A stretch of DNA of 64,000 nucleotides from Macrolepiota albuminosa (taxonomy: Eukaryota > Basidiomycota > Agaricomycetes > Agaricales > Agaricaceae). The position numbers and the translations under genes are program-made. The number at the start of each line of letters is the position of its first letter. Positions within the stretch are counted from its first letter, which is position 1. Where the stretch lies: assembly GCA_027475525.1 (NCBI GenBank), contig JAMWFC010000073.1:87791-151790 (forward strand), given 5' to 3'. This document shows, piece by piece, positions 45,590-55,654 of the stretch. Under the pieces are notes generated by a model. It had not been told where the DNA came from. It searched no databases and was given only the letters and a program-made list of their open reading frames with translations.

Positions 45590-46439
45590 TCAAGTTTTTA
45601 AGGTTTTGTTGTACTGTACAGTTGTTTCCCATGCTTCAGAGGGGCCAGAAGCATCCAACCTGGCATAGAGAATCCCTAGACTTGTTCTCTTTGGATCTCC
45701 CTCTGCCAAGTGAGTAGTTATTATGATATTGTCAGTATATACTCTAACACACTTTGGATCTCCCTCTGCCAGCTGTGTGACTGAGCCACAGCCTCCAGAG
45801 GTTGCTCTTACACAAACAGCATTCAGGCATCTCAGGATCAGCAGGTAAAAACATAGGAAAAACAAGAACTGCATTGCACATAAACTCATCCACTGCTGCC
45901 AGGGTGATGGAAGCAAGTGCTTCCTGCAAAGAATTAGCTGCATGCAAATGTTTACACACCCAAGGCTGTACAGGCATTGGGGCCTGGTGAATCTTATCTG
46001 AGATGTGTTCTTCCTCCATAACCTCCAGCCTCAGCCTCTGATTTGCACTTCGCACCTTGTTTGTAAAGGCAGGATCACTCATCTCTACCAGAGCACCAGG
46101 TAAAAAGGTGGATGGTACCTCCTCCATCTCCAGAGCATGTGCCAGAGAATGCACAATAGGAGCAGTCAAAGCAGGTGTTTCCAAATTGTTTTTGTGCTCA
46201 TCCATTTTCTCTGCTGTCTCGGAAGCTATGCCCTCCCTCAGTGCATCTGAAGGAGCTACTCTCAAGGAGGCCACCAAAGAAGGTTGGAGAGTAAACACAG
46301 AGGTATATGTGGCTGGAAGCACCATGCCTAGCTTTCCACAAGTCCTTTTGTCTCTGCCTGTCATGACAATATGAAGGAACCACATAGTGTGTACACACTT
46401 GTAAAAGACTAGGAGCATGAGCTGGCAGTTGCAAGTCAA
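45590..46439 (-). other. Open frame of unknown nature in repeat DNA
   Basis: A 231-codon stretch (46439-45744) is open, with EMEEVPSTFLPGALVEMSD and MPVQPWVCKHLHAANSLQEAL, then a Cys-rich tail. No domain was recognised and no family is claimed. Part of the following DNA (about 45655-45775) resembles, in inverted orientation, a segment inside the hAT element at about 61585-61650, so this region is probably transposon-derived. Confidence 0.3.
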
Positions 46440-47216
46440 CCGACTTCAGTCATGCTTGGGTCACGTTTCAAAATATATGCTACATTCATCCCATCCCTCC
46501 TTTCTGTATCATTCCAAGAAACCCCAGAGATTTCCTGAAGTGCATGTCGTACAACTATACTGTCTCCATCCTGAAGTTTTGACTTTGAATTTCAGGTACG
46601 TACACACGATACTTTATTACTTTTGACTTTGTATTATTTACCGGGAAATATATTAACTATACCTGCGCTGTGTCAGGTAAGCCTTAGATTCTACTGCCAT
46701 TTGCACACTCCGGTCAGCATGATATCCTGAGTTTTTTTTCTCACATAACGTGTCAAGCTTTAATCATACTGTGCTGTGATGAGATATGCAACCAAGCCCA
46801 CTTGTGAAACTTCCTTTCCTCAGCTCCATCAGCGTACTTTTTGAGAACTGTAAAAATCTCATGCATGTATAGAGTCTATATAAAGATGTTACTATAGATA
46901 TTTCAAAGGATCCTTTGGTTGTTGAGCTTTAATAAATCTGATAGTGCTCAAAAAGTCTGATTTTGTGACCACCTCATCACTGGTGAAATGATTCTTGATA
47001 AACTATTGTACTTTTTACATGATAACATTGCTTAATACATTCAATACAGCTCAAATCTAATTTTCCGAAGCTCTACATACCCTGAAAAGGCCTCGATGAG
47101 AGGGATCTGTGTGGGAGCATGACATTCTCAATGAGATTGAAGCTTTGCATGCGGCCTGGCAGTGGCAATGCCTAATTTGGTAGCCTGCCCAAACAAGTTT
47201 CCAAGTCCTCGACAAA
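46440..47216. other. Intergenic, transition to CpG-normal DNA
   Basis: CpG begins to reappear near 46540. No gene recognised. The stretch includes the upstream region of the HTH-SAP gene. Confidence 0.4.
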
Positions 47217-48092
47217 ATGACACGCGCAGCAACCCACCATAACTCTCTGAGCAATTCTACAGAGAAACTCATTCAAGAGGCTCTTAGAGACCTAAAAAAT
47301 GGAGTATTTTGTACAGTGGCAGATGCTGCAAGGTATTACAAAGTCTACAAAAGTACACTCTGGCGTCGACACAATGGGTTAACACTACCGAAGAAAGAAA
47401 AATCGAAGCAAGGACGACGAATCAATACATCTGCCCGAGTGATGATGTCAGAGGAGGGGCTAGCAGAGGCGAGGAAAGAGCGGGCAATTCGGGAGGAGAA
47501 GAACAGACAGAAGGCAGAAAAGAAGGCCAAGAAAGATGCAGTGGATAAGGAAAACTTGATTCGTCGAGCCACAATGGGTACGCAGATGCTCTTTTCTGGT
47601 ACAATCAGAGGCCAGAACAAGACGGCACTTCAAGATCTTGCCTCGGTTCTTGGTTTATCTATAAACGGCACAAAGGCTGACTTACAGGATCGTATCGAGG
47701 CTAAGTTCACTGAGAATGAAGATTTGAAGAGTAAACCACAATTTGTTGGTTTATTTCATCGCAAACGCACTGCTCCCGAAGATTCAAGTCTGGGTCACGG
47801 CACACCACTACAATGTCGTCGACTTGACCTGTCCAATACTCCTTCTTCATCTGATTTCCCTCCGACTCATTCCTCTGCGACTTCGACTCAAATTAATCCC
47901 ATTTCCGTTGATCATCGTGCTCAGGATCTGAGTCTACAGGCTGGTCCTTCGACACATCAGGGACTTTATTCCTACCCCATAGATAGAACATATTACACTG
48001 GTGCATACTACTATAACTTTCCTCAGGAATATATCTCAATTATTGCGAGCCTTTGCGTGAATGAGCCGATTGTGAGCGGAGTCAGGATTTGA
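47217..48092 (+). CDS. HTH (psq/pogo-type) plus SAP-like protein, 291 aa, no DDE domain
   Basis: A single uninterrupted exon. Residues about 14-55 form a helix-turn-helix of the pipsqueak/CENP-B type (KLIQEALRDLKNG, TVADAARYYKVYKSTLWRR). Residues about 78-115 are a basic helix (EARKERAIREEKNRQKAEKK). Residues about 138-170 match a SAP-like DNA-binding motif (ALQDLASVLGLSINGTKADL). The tail is Ser/Thr/Pro-rich. In pogo-like transposases of basidiomycetes a DDE nuclease lies between such N- and C-terminal parts; here it is absent with no visible scar. It may be a domesticated DNA-binding protein or an internally deleted transposase. CpG content is normal. No TIRs were found. The start is the first ATG, just before the HTH. 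Confidence 0.75.
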   Translation: MTRAATHHNSLSNSTEKLIQEALRDLKNGVFCTVADAARYYKVYKSTLWRRHNGLTLPKKEKSKQGRRINTSARVMMSEEGLAEARKERAIREEKNRQKAEKKAKKDAVDKENLIRRATMGTQMLFSGTIRGQNKTALQDLASVLGLSINGTKADLQDRIEAKFTENEDLKSKPQFVGLFHRKRTAPEDSSLGHGTPLQCRRLDLSNTPSSSDFPPTHSSATSTQINPISVDHRAQDLSLQAGPSTHQGLYSYPIDRTYYTGAYYYNFPQEYISIIASLCVNEPIVSGVRI

Positions 48093-48609
48093 GATGTGAC
48101 CATGCATGACCGGCGGTTGCATATCTACGTACTTTCGGTATGTCGTGCTCGGCCATTGGCCGACGAAGTTTCCTCTCAAGTTTTTCGCAAATAAAAAATG
48201 TAGACCTTGAGATTGGATGTTCTTCTAGTTGATACGAAAAAATAAAGGTCATAAGCTGAAGGGACGGAGCTACAGAAAATCATTTGTTCAAAAGTTGCAT
48301 ATCTCGTCACGGCACAGTAGTCCGTCCTGCTCCATGTGCATTCGTTCCACGTTGCATATGGCAGTGGTGATGAACAACAAACATACTGTCTAAGGAGAAG
48401 CTCTGCCTAACCCTTGTTAATGCCAAATCAATCCTTCGCATTTGAAATTCAGACCTAGTATTTTCTCCATGGGTCATTCACGTTCGTGCGATTCAATCAG
48501 ATTTCCGATCGAACGTAATTGTTCCGTCGATCCTGATTGAACCACATGTGCTGAGTATTGATATCTCCTTTTTATTTGGTCAAAACCCCATCAAAGAGAC
48601 TCACTTACC
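48093..48609. other. Intergenic between HTH-SAP gene and hydrolase
   Basis: CpG-containing DNA with no open frame of note; it must carry the hydrolase promoter. Confidence 0.45.
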
Positions 48610-49883
48610 ATGATGATGACCACTCACACCTACACACTCGTTGGTGATATCGATATATTTTTCACCGACAGTGGCCCACCACCGTCCTCTGCTGATTACA
48701 CGACCTTGCTCATCCTTCACGGTAGTGCCTTTACAGGTCGTACGTTCGTTTCTGCAGAACTTATCAGACAGAATTGACTGAGCGAGCTGGACAGATGGTT
48801 TCGAGAGGCTGCACGACTATGCTCATCGATATAACTTGCGTACCGTCATTTGGAACCGCAGAGACTATCCTGGCTCTACGAAGTACACAGACGCCGAGAT
48901 AGACGACCTCAACAATGGGAAGAAGGTCTTTCTGGATCGCCTCGCGATTCAAGTTGCCGACTTCCTCAAGCAGTACATCGAGAAAGAATCTGTTCCGAAA
49001 ATCAGCGCTGACCGCAGAACCGGAGGTTTCGCCATTATGGGTTGGTCTATGGGTACAGCGACGGCGATGCCTCTTTTTTCCGATCCAAGCCTAATTAGCC
49101 CAGAGTTGTATGCCCTTTTGGAACAATACGTTAAGGACTTGGTCCTTGATGGTACGTAATGGTTTACCCACAGAATATTACATATTCATAAATTACTAAG
49201 ATCCTCCTTATCTCTCATTCGGCATCATACTTCCTCCTGATGAGAAGACCTACAACCCCTGGACTGACAAGGAATGCAAGACACCTGAAGAGCTCTACCA
49301 AAACTTTGGGTTTTGGGTCAGCTCATACTGGACACATCCCGATGTCTCTGGTACCATCCATGGGTTAAATTACCAGAGGCGCGGTGATGCTCCCACAGTC
49401 ACAACCTGGACTCCGGAACAATTTCAGAAGTTCTATGATGAACCGGCTGCTGTGAGGTCTGAGTTGCGCATGTAAGTGCCACAGCTTGTTTCATCTTGCG
49501 CTCCTCTTTAAATAAACTCATAGGTATGTTCCCCCAATGCAGCCTACATTGAATGATCTCGCCCACCGTGTACTCTATGATGAGAAGCTCGTCAATTCAT
49601 TTTTCCCGAAAGTACCTGTGACGTACATTGGCGCAACACACACGAATTGGCACTGTGTTTGGTCTTGGATTGAATGCCAAAGAATGTATAATGCATACTT
49701 AGCCAAAGGTGTCAGGATTCGGCCGACACGTTTCTTCCAAGTTCAAGGAGGGAATCACTTCGTGAGACTGTTTAATTTATGATGGATCTGTGACAACTGA
49801 TTGTATTCTAGGTTCACTGGGATCAACCCCGAGAGTTAATGGAATTTATTGTTGCTGGCATCAGAGGTGATAGAATCGCCTAA
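48610..49883 (+). CDS. Alpha/beta hydrolase fold enzyme, 354 aa, 5 exons
   Basis: Exons 48610-48736, 48795-49151, 49201-49471, 49524-49761 and 49812-49883 total 1065 nt in frame. The oxyanion-hole motif HGS is at residues 37-39 (after TTLLIL). The nucleophile elbow GWSMG is at 125-129 with Ser127 as predicted nucleophile. The catalytic His is probably in NHFVHW (330-334), just before the end. The acid is not assigned. No signal peptide or membrane segment is visible, so it is likely cytosolic. Such small fungal hydrolases cleave esters, lactones or epoxides, often in secondary metabolism; the substrate is unknown. Two further ATGs follow the first directly (48613, 48616), so the exact start is uncertain by two codons. 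CpG content is normal and the gene appears functional. Confidence 0.92.
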
Positions 49884-50676
49884 TTGAATCTGTCATGATT
49901 TAGCAAGTTCAACAATATCAGTGAACTATTCTATTAGAGCTACAGGACAATATACTTGTGTTTATATGTGTAAGTTTAGGTTTTCAAAGCGGGCTGAACT
50001 GAGTAAGTGTTATGGAATTTAAAGTGTGAGTTCTTGTTGGAATCTGAACTGTGCCCTTGCTGGGATTCATATGTCAACAAATAATTGATTTACTAGATCA
50101 TGACAATTACTGAATTTGACAGTCTGCCTTATGACATGCTGTCATTACAATCAATGATTAATGTGCCATGGCTTATCATGAAGCAACAACAGGCTATGCT
50201 TGAAGCCAAATAATTCTATTCAGACTCTTCTGACAGTGATCAGATTCTCTGTAACAAAGTTACAGAGATTTAGTAAGAGCTTAGAGTTCACACCACACAG
50301 AATCAGACCAGTCCAGTCTATTGACTATGTAGAGTGAATACAAAATAAGTATTTATATATATGTAAATAACAATCATATTATAATAAATATTATATAATT
50401 GTTGCTATATCTACTAACTAAAAGCTATGTGGCCGTGGCCACATAACGCACTATGCTACAATGACAGAACACAACTTTAAACTATATTTTGGATACAGAT
50501 ACCCTGGAGTCAATGCAGATAATATATAATACCTCCAATGTCAAGTTCATAATGCTAATTATGATTAGGTGTGGCAAAAATTGATTTTGTTCAACTGAGC
50601 AGGTAATCTAAACATCAGAGAAGTCATAGTATTGGATTAGAATATGACCATTCCTTTACTAACACATTTTAGGTCA
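49884..50676. other. AT-rich intergenic DNA
   Basis: No gene seen. CpG is lost from about 49900 onward. Confidence 0.45.
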
Positions 50677-50875
50677 GTGTTGTGGCTTGCTGGTAACATA
50701 AAATCAAAAAGACACCTCCCTACACATATGAATAATGGCATTTTCTCATGGGTATTTTATTGCTGCCCAAACTCAGGTTTTGATTCTAAATATGTAGCCA
50801 TATGGGTGAAGAAGTGCTCAGGGCATTGGCCTCCTCACAAGTATTCACTCCTTCAGAAACAAATAAATAAATAAA
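50677..50875 (+). repeat. SINE-like element (tRNA head and AAAT tail)
   Basis: TGGCTTGCTGG at 50683-50693 resembles an A box and GGTTTTGATTC at 50776-50786 a B box with one C to T change. The unit ends with AAATAAATAAATAAA at 50861-50875, a usual SINE 3' tail. Target duplications were not found. Confidence 0.45.
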
Positions 50876-51839
50876 GAGACAATATATTAGTCATCTAATC
50901 CTGTTATTGTGGCTGTGTATTATTTGAATATATAACAGTTGCATAGCCACTAGAAGCATGAAACTACATGTATTGATTGAATTCTATATTACTATATTAT
51001 AATTAACTAAATAGGTCATATATTAGCCATCTGTCTAATCCTGTTATGGTGGCTATATATCATTTGAATATATAATTAGTGCACAGCCACTAAATACATG
51101 AAGTTGCTTACTACATGTATAAGCTGAATTCCATATTATTACATTTTTTGAGGTGCAAAAATATATACTATATAATTGGAACACAAATTATCATTTTGCC
51201 AAACTTAGAATTTGCTATTCTGACATTCATATAAAAAAAAGATGCAGTTAAATCATCATGATTTTGACCTTCAATTCTTTGATATTATTTTTATCTTCAC
51301 ATATCTTTTGAGGTAATATAATAATTGATTCATCAAAGTTGAGTTCAATCTTTCTTGGTCTACAATTTATAAAAGTATTGTATTTAAATAATATATCTGT
51401 CAGGTTTCTCCATTATCTTCATATATTTGGAGCTTCCTTTTCACTAGCTTGTAGTCTTTGTCTTTGAGTCATTGCTCCTTCCTCTTCTTGGTAACTTGTT
51501 AGTATGATCAATAATACCTTTATTGTTTATCTGACCACTTATTAGTGCAAATGTTTTTTCTAGCAACATTATCAATCTCAAAACTGTTAGTGTCTTGTAC
51601 TTCCCTCTCTTCAATGAAATGACTGCAAAGAAAATCTGGGCCACAACTATATCACTGAGTTGGATCCTCTTAAACCTTTGATTTGTATGAGGATCTATAT
51701 TTTCTAGTTATTGTCCATATATTCTTACATATTCCAACACATTTCACAGTATTTGCATATTGATCTAGGCATTGTGTCAATTAAAGTTATGGTCTAAACT
51801 AGATAAACAAACCAAAGATGCAGCACAGTGGGCAATTGC
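50876..51839. other. AT-rich DNA with an internal near-duplicate
   Basis: A segment with ATCTAATCCTGTTA and GTGGCT occurs at about 50895 and again at about 51033, both followed by ATTTGAATATATAA. No gene recognised. Confidence 0.4.
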
Positions 51840-52365
51840 CTGTTGCACACATAAATAGAGATGATCATCATATCCTTGTCATCACAGTACCCATAGACAT
51901 ACCTGTAAATCCACATGTATTGAACAAAATGTTGCCATTCCTCTTGAATAAAAATATTTGTATCCAGATGAAAGTGTGATATGTGGTTTCCTATATCCTG
52001 TTAAGAGTGTGAAAGGTTATCTAGATGTACTCTGCATTCTAGAAGTTACCAAAATAAAACAATTATCCAATACAGATCATGTCAGGGAGCTGAGAGAACT
52101 GGTAATTGATCACTCATGTAAACATGTTTGTTGACTATGCAGACAGTGATTGTTCAATAAGCAAATTCCAAAAAACATGCTAGCTAATGGCTTTTGAATT
52201 GGCCCTATATCTGACATGTTAAAACATCTTAATTGGATCAAACAGGTATTATTTGCTAGAGTAAAAAAGTCCTTCTGTTATGCTCATGTTTTAGCCCCTG
52301 GTCTGAGCAAAATGAAGGTGCATTTTATTGCTCTCAAATCACCTATTCAGAAGGTATATTGATGT
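51840..52365 (+). pseudogene. Helitron remnant (helicase-like protein N-terminal region)
   Basis: The plus strand at 52180-52365 reads LANGF, TGA, IGPISDMLKHLNWIKQVLFARV, then KMKVHFIALKSPIQKVY. An A-N-G-L/F-W-x-G block followed by a tandem of helices and a KMxxxxIxxxxPxxKVY block is the conserved region of fungal Helitron-type proteins next to the replication-initiator domain. The TGA stands where Trp is usual. A Cys block upstream (HSCKHVC, then CRQ) fits the preceding CxxC. The helicase itself is absent. CpG-poor. Confidence 0.6.
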
Positions 52366-53339
52366 GAAGTGTGTAAGTTTACTTTATTCAAAAGTAGCCT
52401 TAGTAAAATAAGACTGAACTTTTATTATATTTTGACTTTACTTCACAAAGTATGTGGGATAATTTTTATTGATTTTAAATTAGAATGCAAATAAAATTCA
52501 CACTCAAGATTTGGGAATCAAATAGTATTACTACTTTAATAGACCCAAAGTCAACCTGTATGCTGCTGGCCTAAGATGTCCACTTTCTGGGGACTCCAAG
52601 CCATGGCAAGTTGATTGCTTGCCTGACTCCTCCATTATTCCTATCCTTTTATATGTTTCCGCTCTATGCACAGACCACAATATGTTCATGTGTTTTTACA
52701 GTTGGTTTGTTATGTTGCTGTGCCAGGCTTTCAGTTATGGGTTTGCTGGGTCTGGGCACTCGGTTTTTGTATCTGCCGGTGCGTGGTGCATGTGGTTACT
52801 CAATTTTCCAGGTAACCTTTCTTCCGTTGCTTCACCACTCTTGTCTTCCCCTCTCTTCTCTTTTCCTGGAGCCTCCTGTCTCGTGCCTCATGCTGTGGCT
52901 GCAGCAGGTCATTTTGAATTGTCAATGACAATTGTGAGTGAGGTCAGGGTAACAGTTGGAAGGTTGGTTAATGAGTGACATCAAGGTTTTGCTGGAGCTT
53001 GATCTCAGATCATTTCCTGAGATCTTGTCACTGCTGAGCACCGCCCCTTCATCGGCTGTTGCCTCACAATCAAACTTTGATTGCTGACTTGTCCTTGCTG
53101 CTGTCTGTCTTTGGTTGTCGTCTTTACATGCTTCTGGGGTTTTTCTGAGGTAGGTCTCCTGCATCTACAGTTTTCAACACTTTTGTGCTTACAGTTTTCA
53201 GCATGCTTTTTTGGGGTATATTGGGAGCCTTATATTTGTAACTTTGCCTGCCTTGTGTAGAGGCCAGCATATCAATATCAAGTACTTCCACCTCCTGTAA
53301 TCAATTCCAATGACATGATTGCAATTTTATTTTCTGGTC
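52366..53339. other. CpG-poor DNA, unclassified
   Basis: Hydrophobic open stretches at 52611-52978 reflect composition (Ser, Leu, Phe-rich from pyrimidine runs) and have no recognised domain. Confidence 0.35.
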
Positions 53340-54872
53340 TTTGCAAAGTATGTCAAAGGACTGGGCCTCAAGAATCTGGAGGGATTCAAGCAATTCTTCT
53401 TCAAATCCAATGTGTTGGCATCATCTGTACAATATGCCAGCATCTTCTACCAAAAGCAATGCATATAAGAATACCTGAAGCATATGGATAAACAAGAGAC
53501 TTATCAACGTCTCAGTAAGTACATTTGCTTCCTCATGACTCTGAGGTGACAGATTTTTCTAGGTGACTTCCTTGTCAATAACTACAAGCACACATTGAAG
53601 CTCATCAATGGCTTATCCACACTGGAGAAAGAGATGAAGGACCAGAATGTTGCCAATTTTGAAACATTTAATAAGTGGTTGACTGAGGAGAAGGAATACA
53701 TGGAGGGACTGTTGAGGGAACCCCTGCAGGAGGTGCTACAGATGGAGTATTACAGTAAGTTGGTAAATCTTGCTGAAAACCAGTGAGTACAATTCACACC
53801 TACTTGGATGTCATATTGAATTTTATTGCACCATTCAAGGAAGAAGCTGAATAAAGTGCTGGCAGCATGGCTTTGTTATCACCTCCCAAACACATGGTGC
53901 ACAAGACTATACACAATCTACAGAGACAGAACATTGTCATGCCTTAGAAAACCTTGAGAAAGACCTCCAAGCCATGCAAGGCCTCAAGATGAAACTAGGC
54001 ATCACAACACATTGGACCTTTGCACACCCCAAGTGGAATACAATGGCAGAGATGATGGCCAAGCATCACTACCAGCAATGTCTTGATAAGTTAGAGGGGT
54101 TGATTGTGGCAAGAATGTTTGAATTAACTAAGATGAATATGCCACAGACCAGTGCATATTTGTTGCTTAACATTTGAATACTGCCATCTCATTGAGAATC
54201 TAGGATACATACTATGCAAGCATATCAGGAACACCCTCAAAGCTTGCTCACAGGCCATTTGAAATGCACTCAACCAGTACAATGCTGCTGCTCATGCTCT
54301 TTCCCCTCCTTGCCCTGAGCTTTCATGGGACCTTGTCATGGAATATGCATTCCTGGCAGACTTTGACTTACTATCAGACAGATGTGAGGATGTGCATGAA
54401 CACCCCTGGGCCACACCTGCTGCCTGTATAATGATGGATGAGTACTACAAAATTCAGTGCACTTATGAAGAGATTTACTGGCTCAACATTGAAATACAAT
54501 GACTTGTTACCTATATACGTGATGAAGAAGCATATCTAAAAAGAATGGAGGAAGTTATTGTGACAAAAGAAACGTGAGCACCTTCACTAGTTCAACTACC
54601 TTCACATACAATGCCTTCATGAGCTCTCCACTCTGCCAGGCTTCACAAGTTCCCTAATCCTGGGCATCAGAACAAATTGCCAAGAGAGAGAAGATGAGAT
54701 GAATGTGGATGAAGACTGTGCAGGGCATGAAGAGGAGGAATGGGGAGATAAAGAGGTGCCGTAGGTGGAATATGATACCAAAGGAAATGTTGAGGGCAGC
54801 AACAACGACGACAATGATGCCCAGCTAGCAGAGGAAGTGCACAGGATCATTGAAATTTCTTCTGACCTCTAA
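53340..54872 (+). pseudogene. Second KDZ transposase remnant (C-terminal region)
   Basis: Plus-strand blocks in order: KYVKGLGLKNLEG, KSNVLASSVQYASIFYQKQ, DFLVNNYKHTLKLINGL, EKEYMEGLLREPLQEVLQMEYYSKLVNL, GLKMKLGITTHW, CLDKLEGLIVARMFELTKMNM, then a low-complexity acidic end (about 54720-54860). This matches, from memory, the C-terminal half of KDZ/CxC transposases of another subfamily than the one at 24.6-28.2 kb. Stops, frameshifts and lack of CpG mark it as old. The catalytic half is missing. Confidence 0.6.
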
Positions 54873-55094
54873 TTCGGACCTTGTCTTCATCTCTATTCAA
54901 ATTATTATTGAATTTGCTGTATAATGTGCTTTATATTGTTATCCTATTTTTTCAAAAATTTCCAGTGAATTTTGACAGAGGGAGCGAGCTCATCGTGTCT
55001 GACGACTAGCAAGGGGGGGATCAACCGTCGGCGTCATCTCCAGGTATCCCCGACAAGTACCCGACACGACGTCCGTGATCCGACGTTGCCGACA

Positions 55095-55289
55095 TTGCTG
55101 ACAGCCTGTCTGATGGCCTCGGCACCACCGGCAATGGTGCCCAACTAGCCGGCCCAACGTTTAGAAAGTGAAGTTCAACATTAAAGCCGTATTATTGAAG
55201 GAAGCGGTATGTAAAGGAAAACCCGTCTAATTAGACATGGAATATGTATCATGTGCCTGATTAGACAGGTTAAGTGGTAGCTACAGGTG
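55095..55289. repeat. 199-bp direct repeat, copy 2
   Basis: Same orientation as 5728-5926, 49.4 kb away. One of the two GTCTAATTAGAC palindromes is damaged here (TGATTAGAC) and about 4 bp are missing. It lies 365 bp upstream of the adenylation gene start. DNA outside the repeat differs between the two loci. Confidence 0.9.
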
Positions 55290-55654
55290 CCGCGTTTACG
55301 TCGATACCTGCAGCCGGATTCAGTTTGGTAAGGTTACCCGGAATTTTTCCCACAACTCTACAGAAGATTTTTAGGTACCCAAATGGAAGCGTTGGGAGGC
55401 CGCGAAATGCACCTGGTTCCGCTTTCCATATAACCCTTCTGTCAATCTCGTCAATCTCACGATGCCTGTCGAGTTTCTGATGTACTCTGCTTAGAACATA
55501 TGTGTCATTGTAGAGTCATGATGTGGAAGGCTACACAACCGAAACGTGTATCGTTCGCATGCAGTAAAACATGTTTACCACAGTGTTGTTTCCCTCCTGA
55601 TAGATTAATTTCGGTCTTAATAAATAGCCACAGGTCAACGCTTCACTCTCAGTC

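Noticed and set aside
46198..47272. Short open frames between the unclassified frame and the HTH-SAP gene
   Set aside because: Overlapping in multiple frames without domains or splice continuity.
52611..53164. Hydrophobic open frames suggesting a membrane protein
   Set aside because: Composition-driven by pyrimidine-rich DNA, several overlapping frames, CpG-depleted context and no homologous motif.
5728..55289. The two 199-bp repeats as LTRs or ends of one 49-kb giant element
   Set aside because: Repeats lack TG...CA ends and flanking duplications, the enclosed genes are of mixed origin and strand, and the FMO and adenylation islands extend past the repeats on opposite sides.
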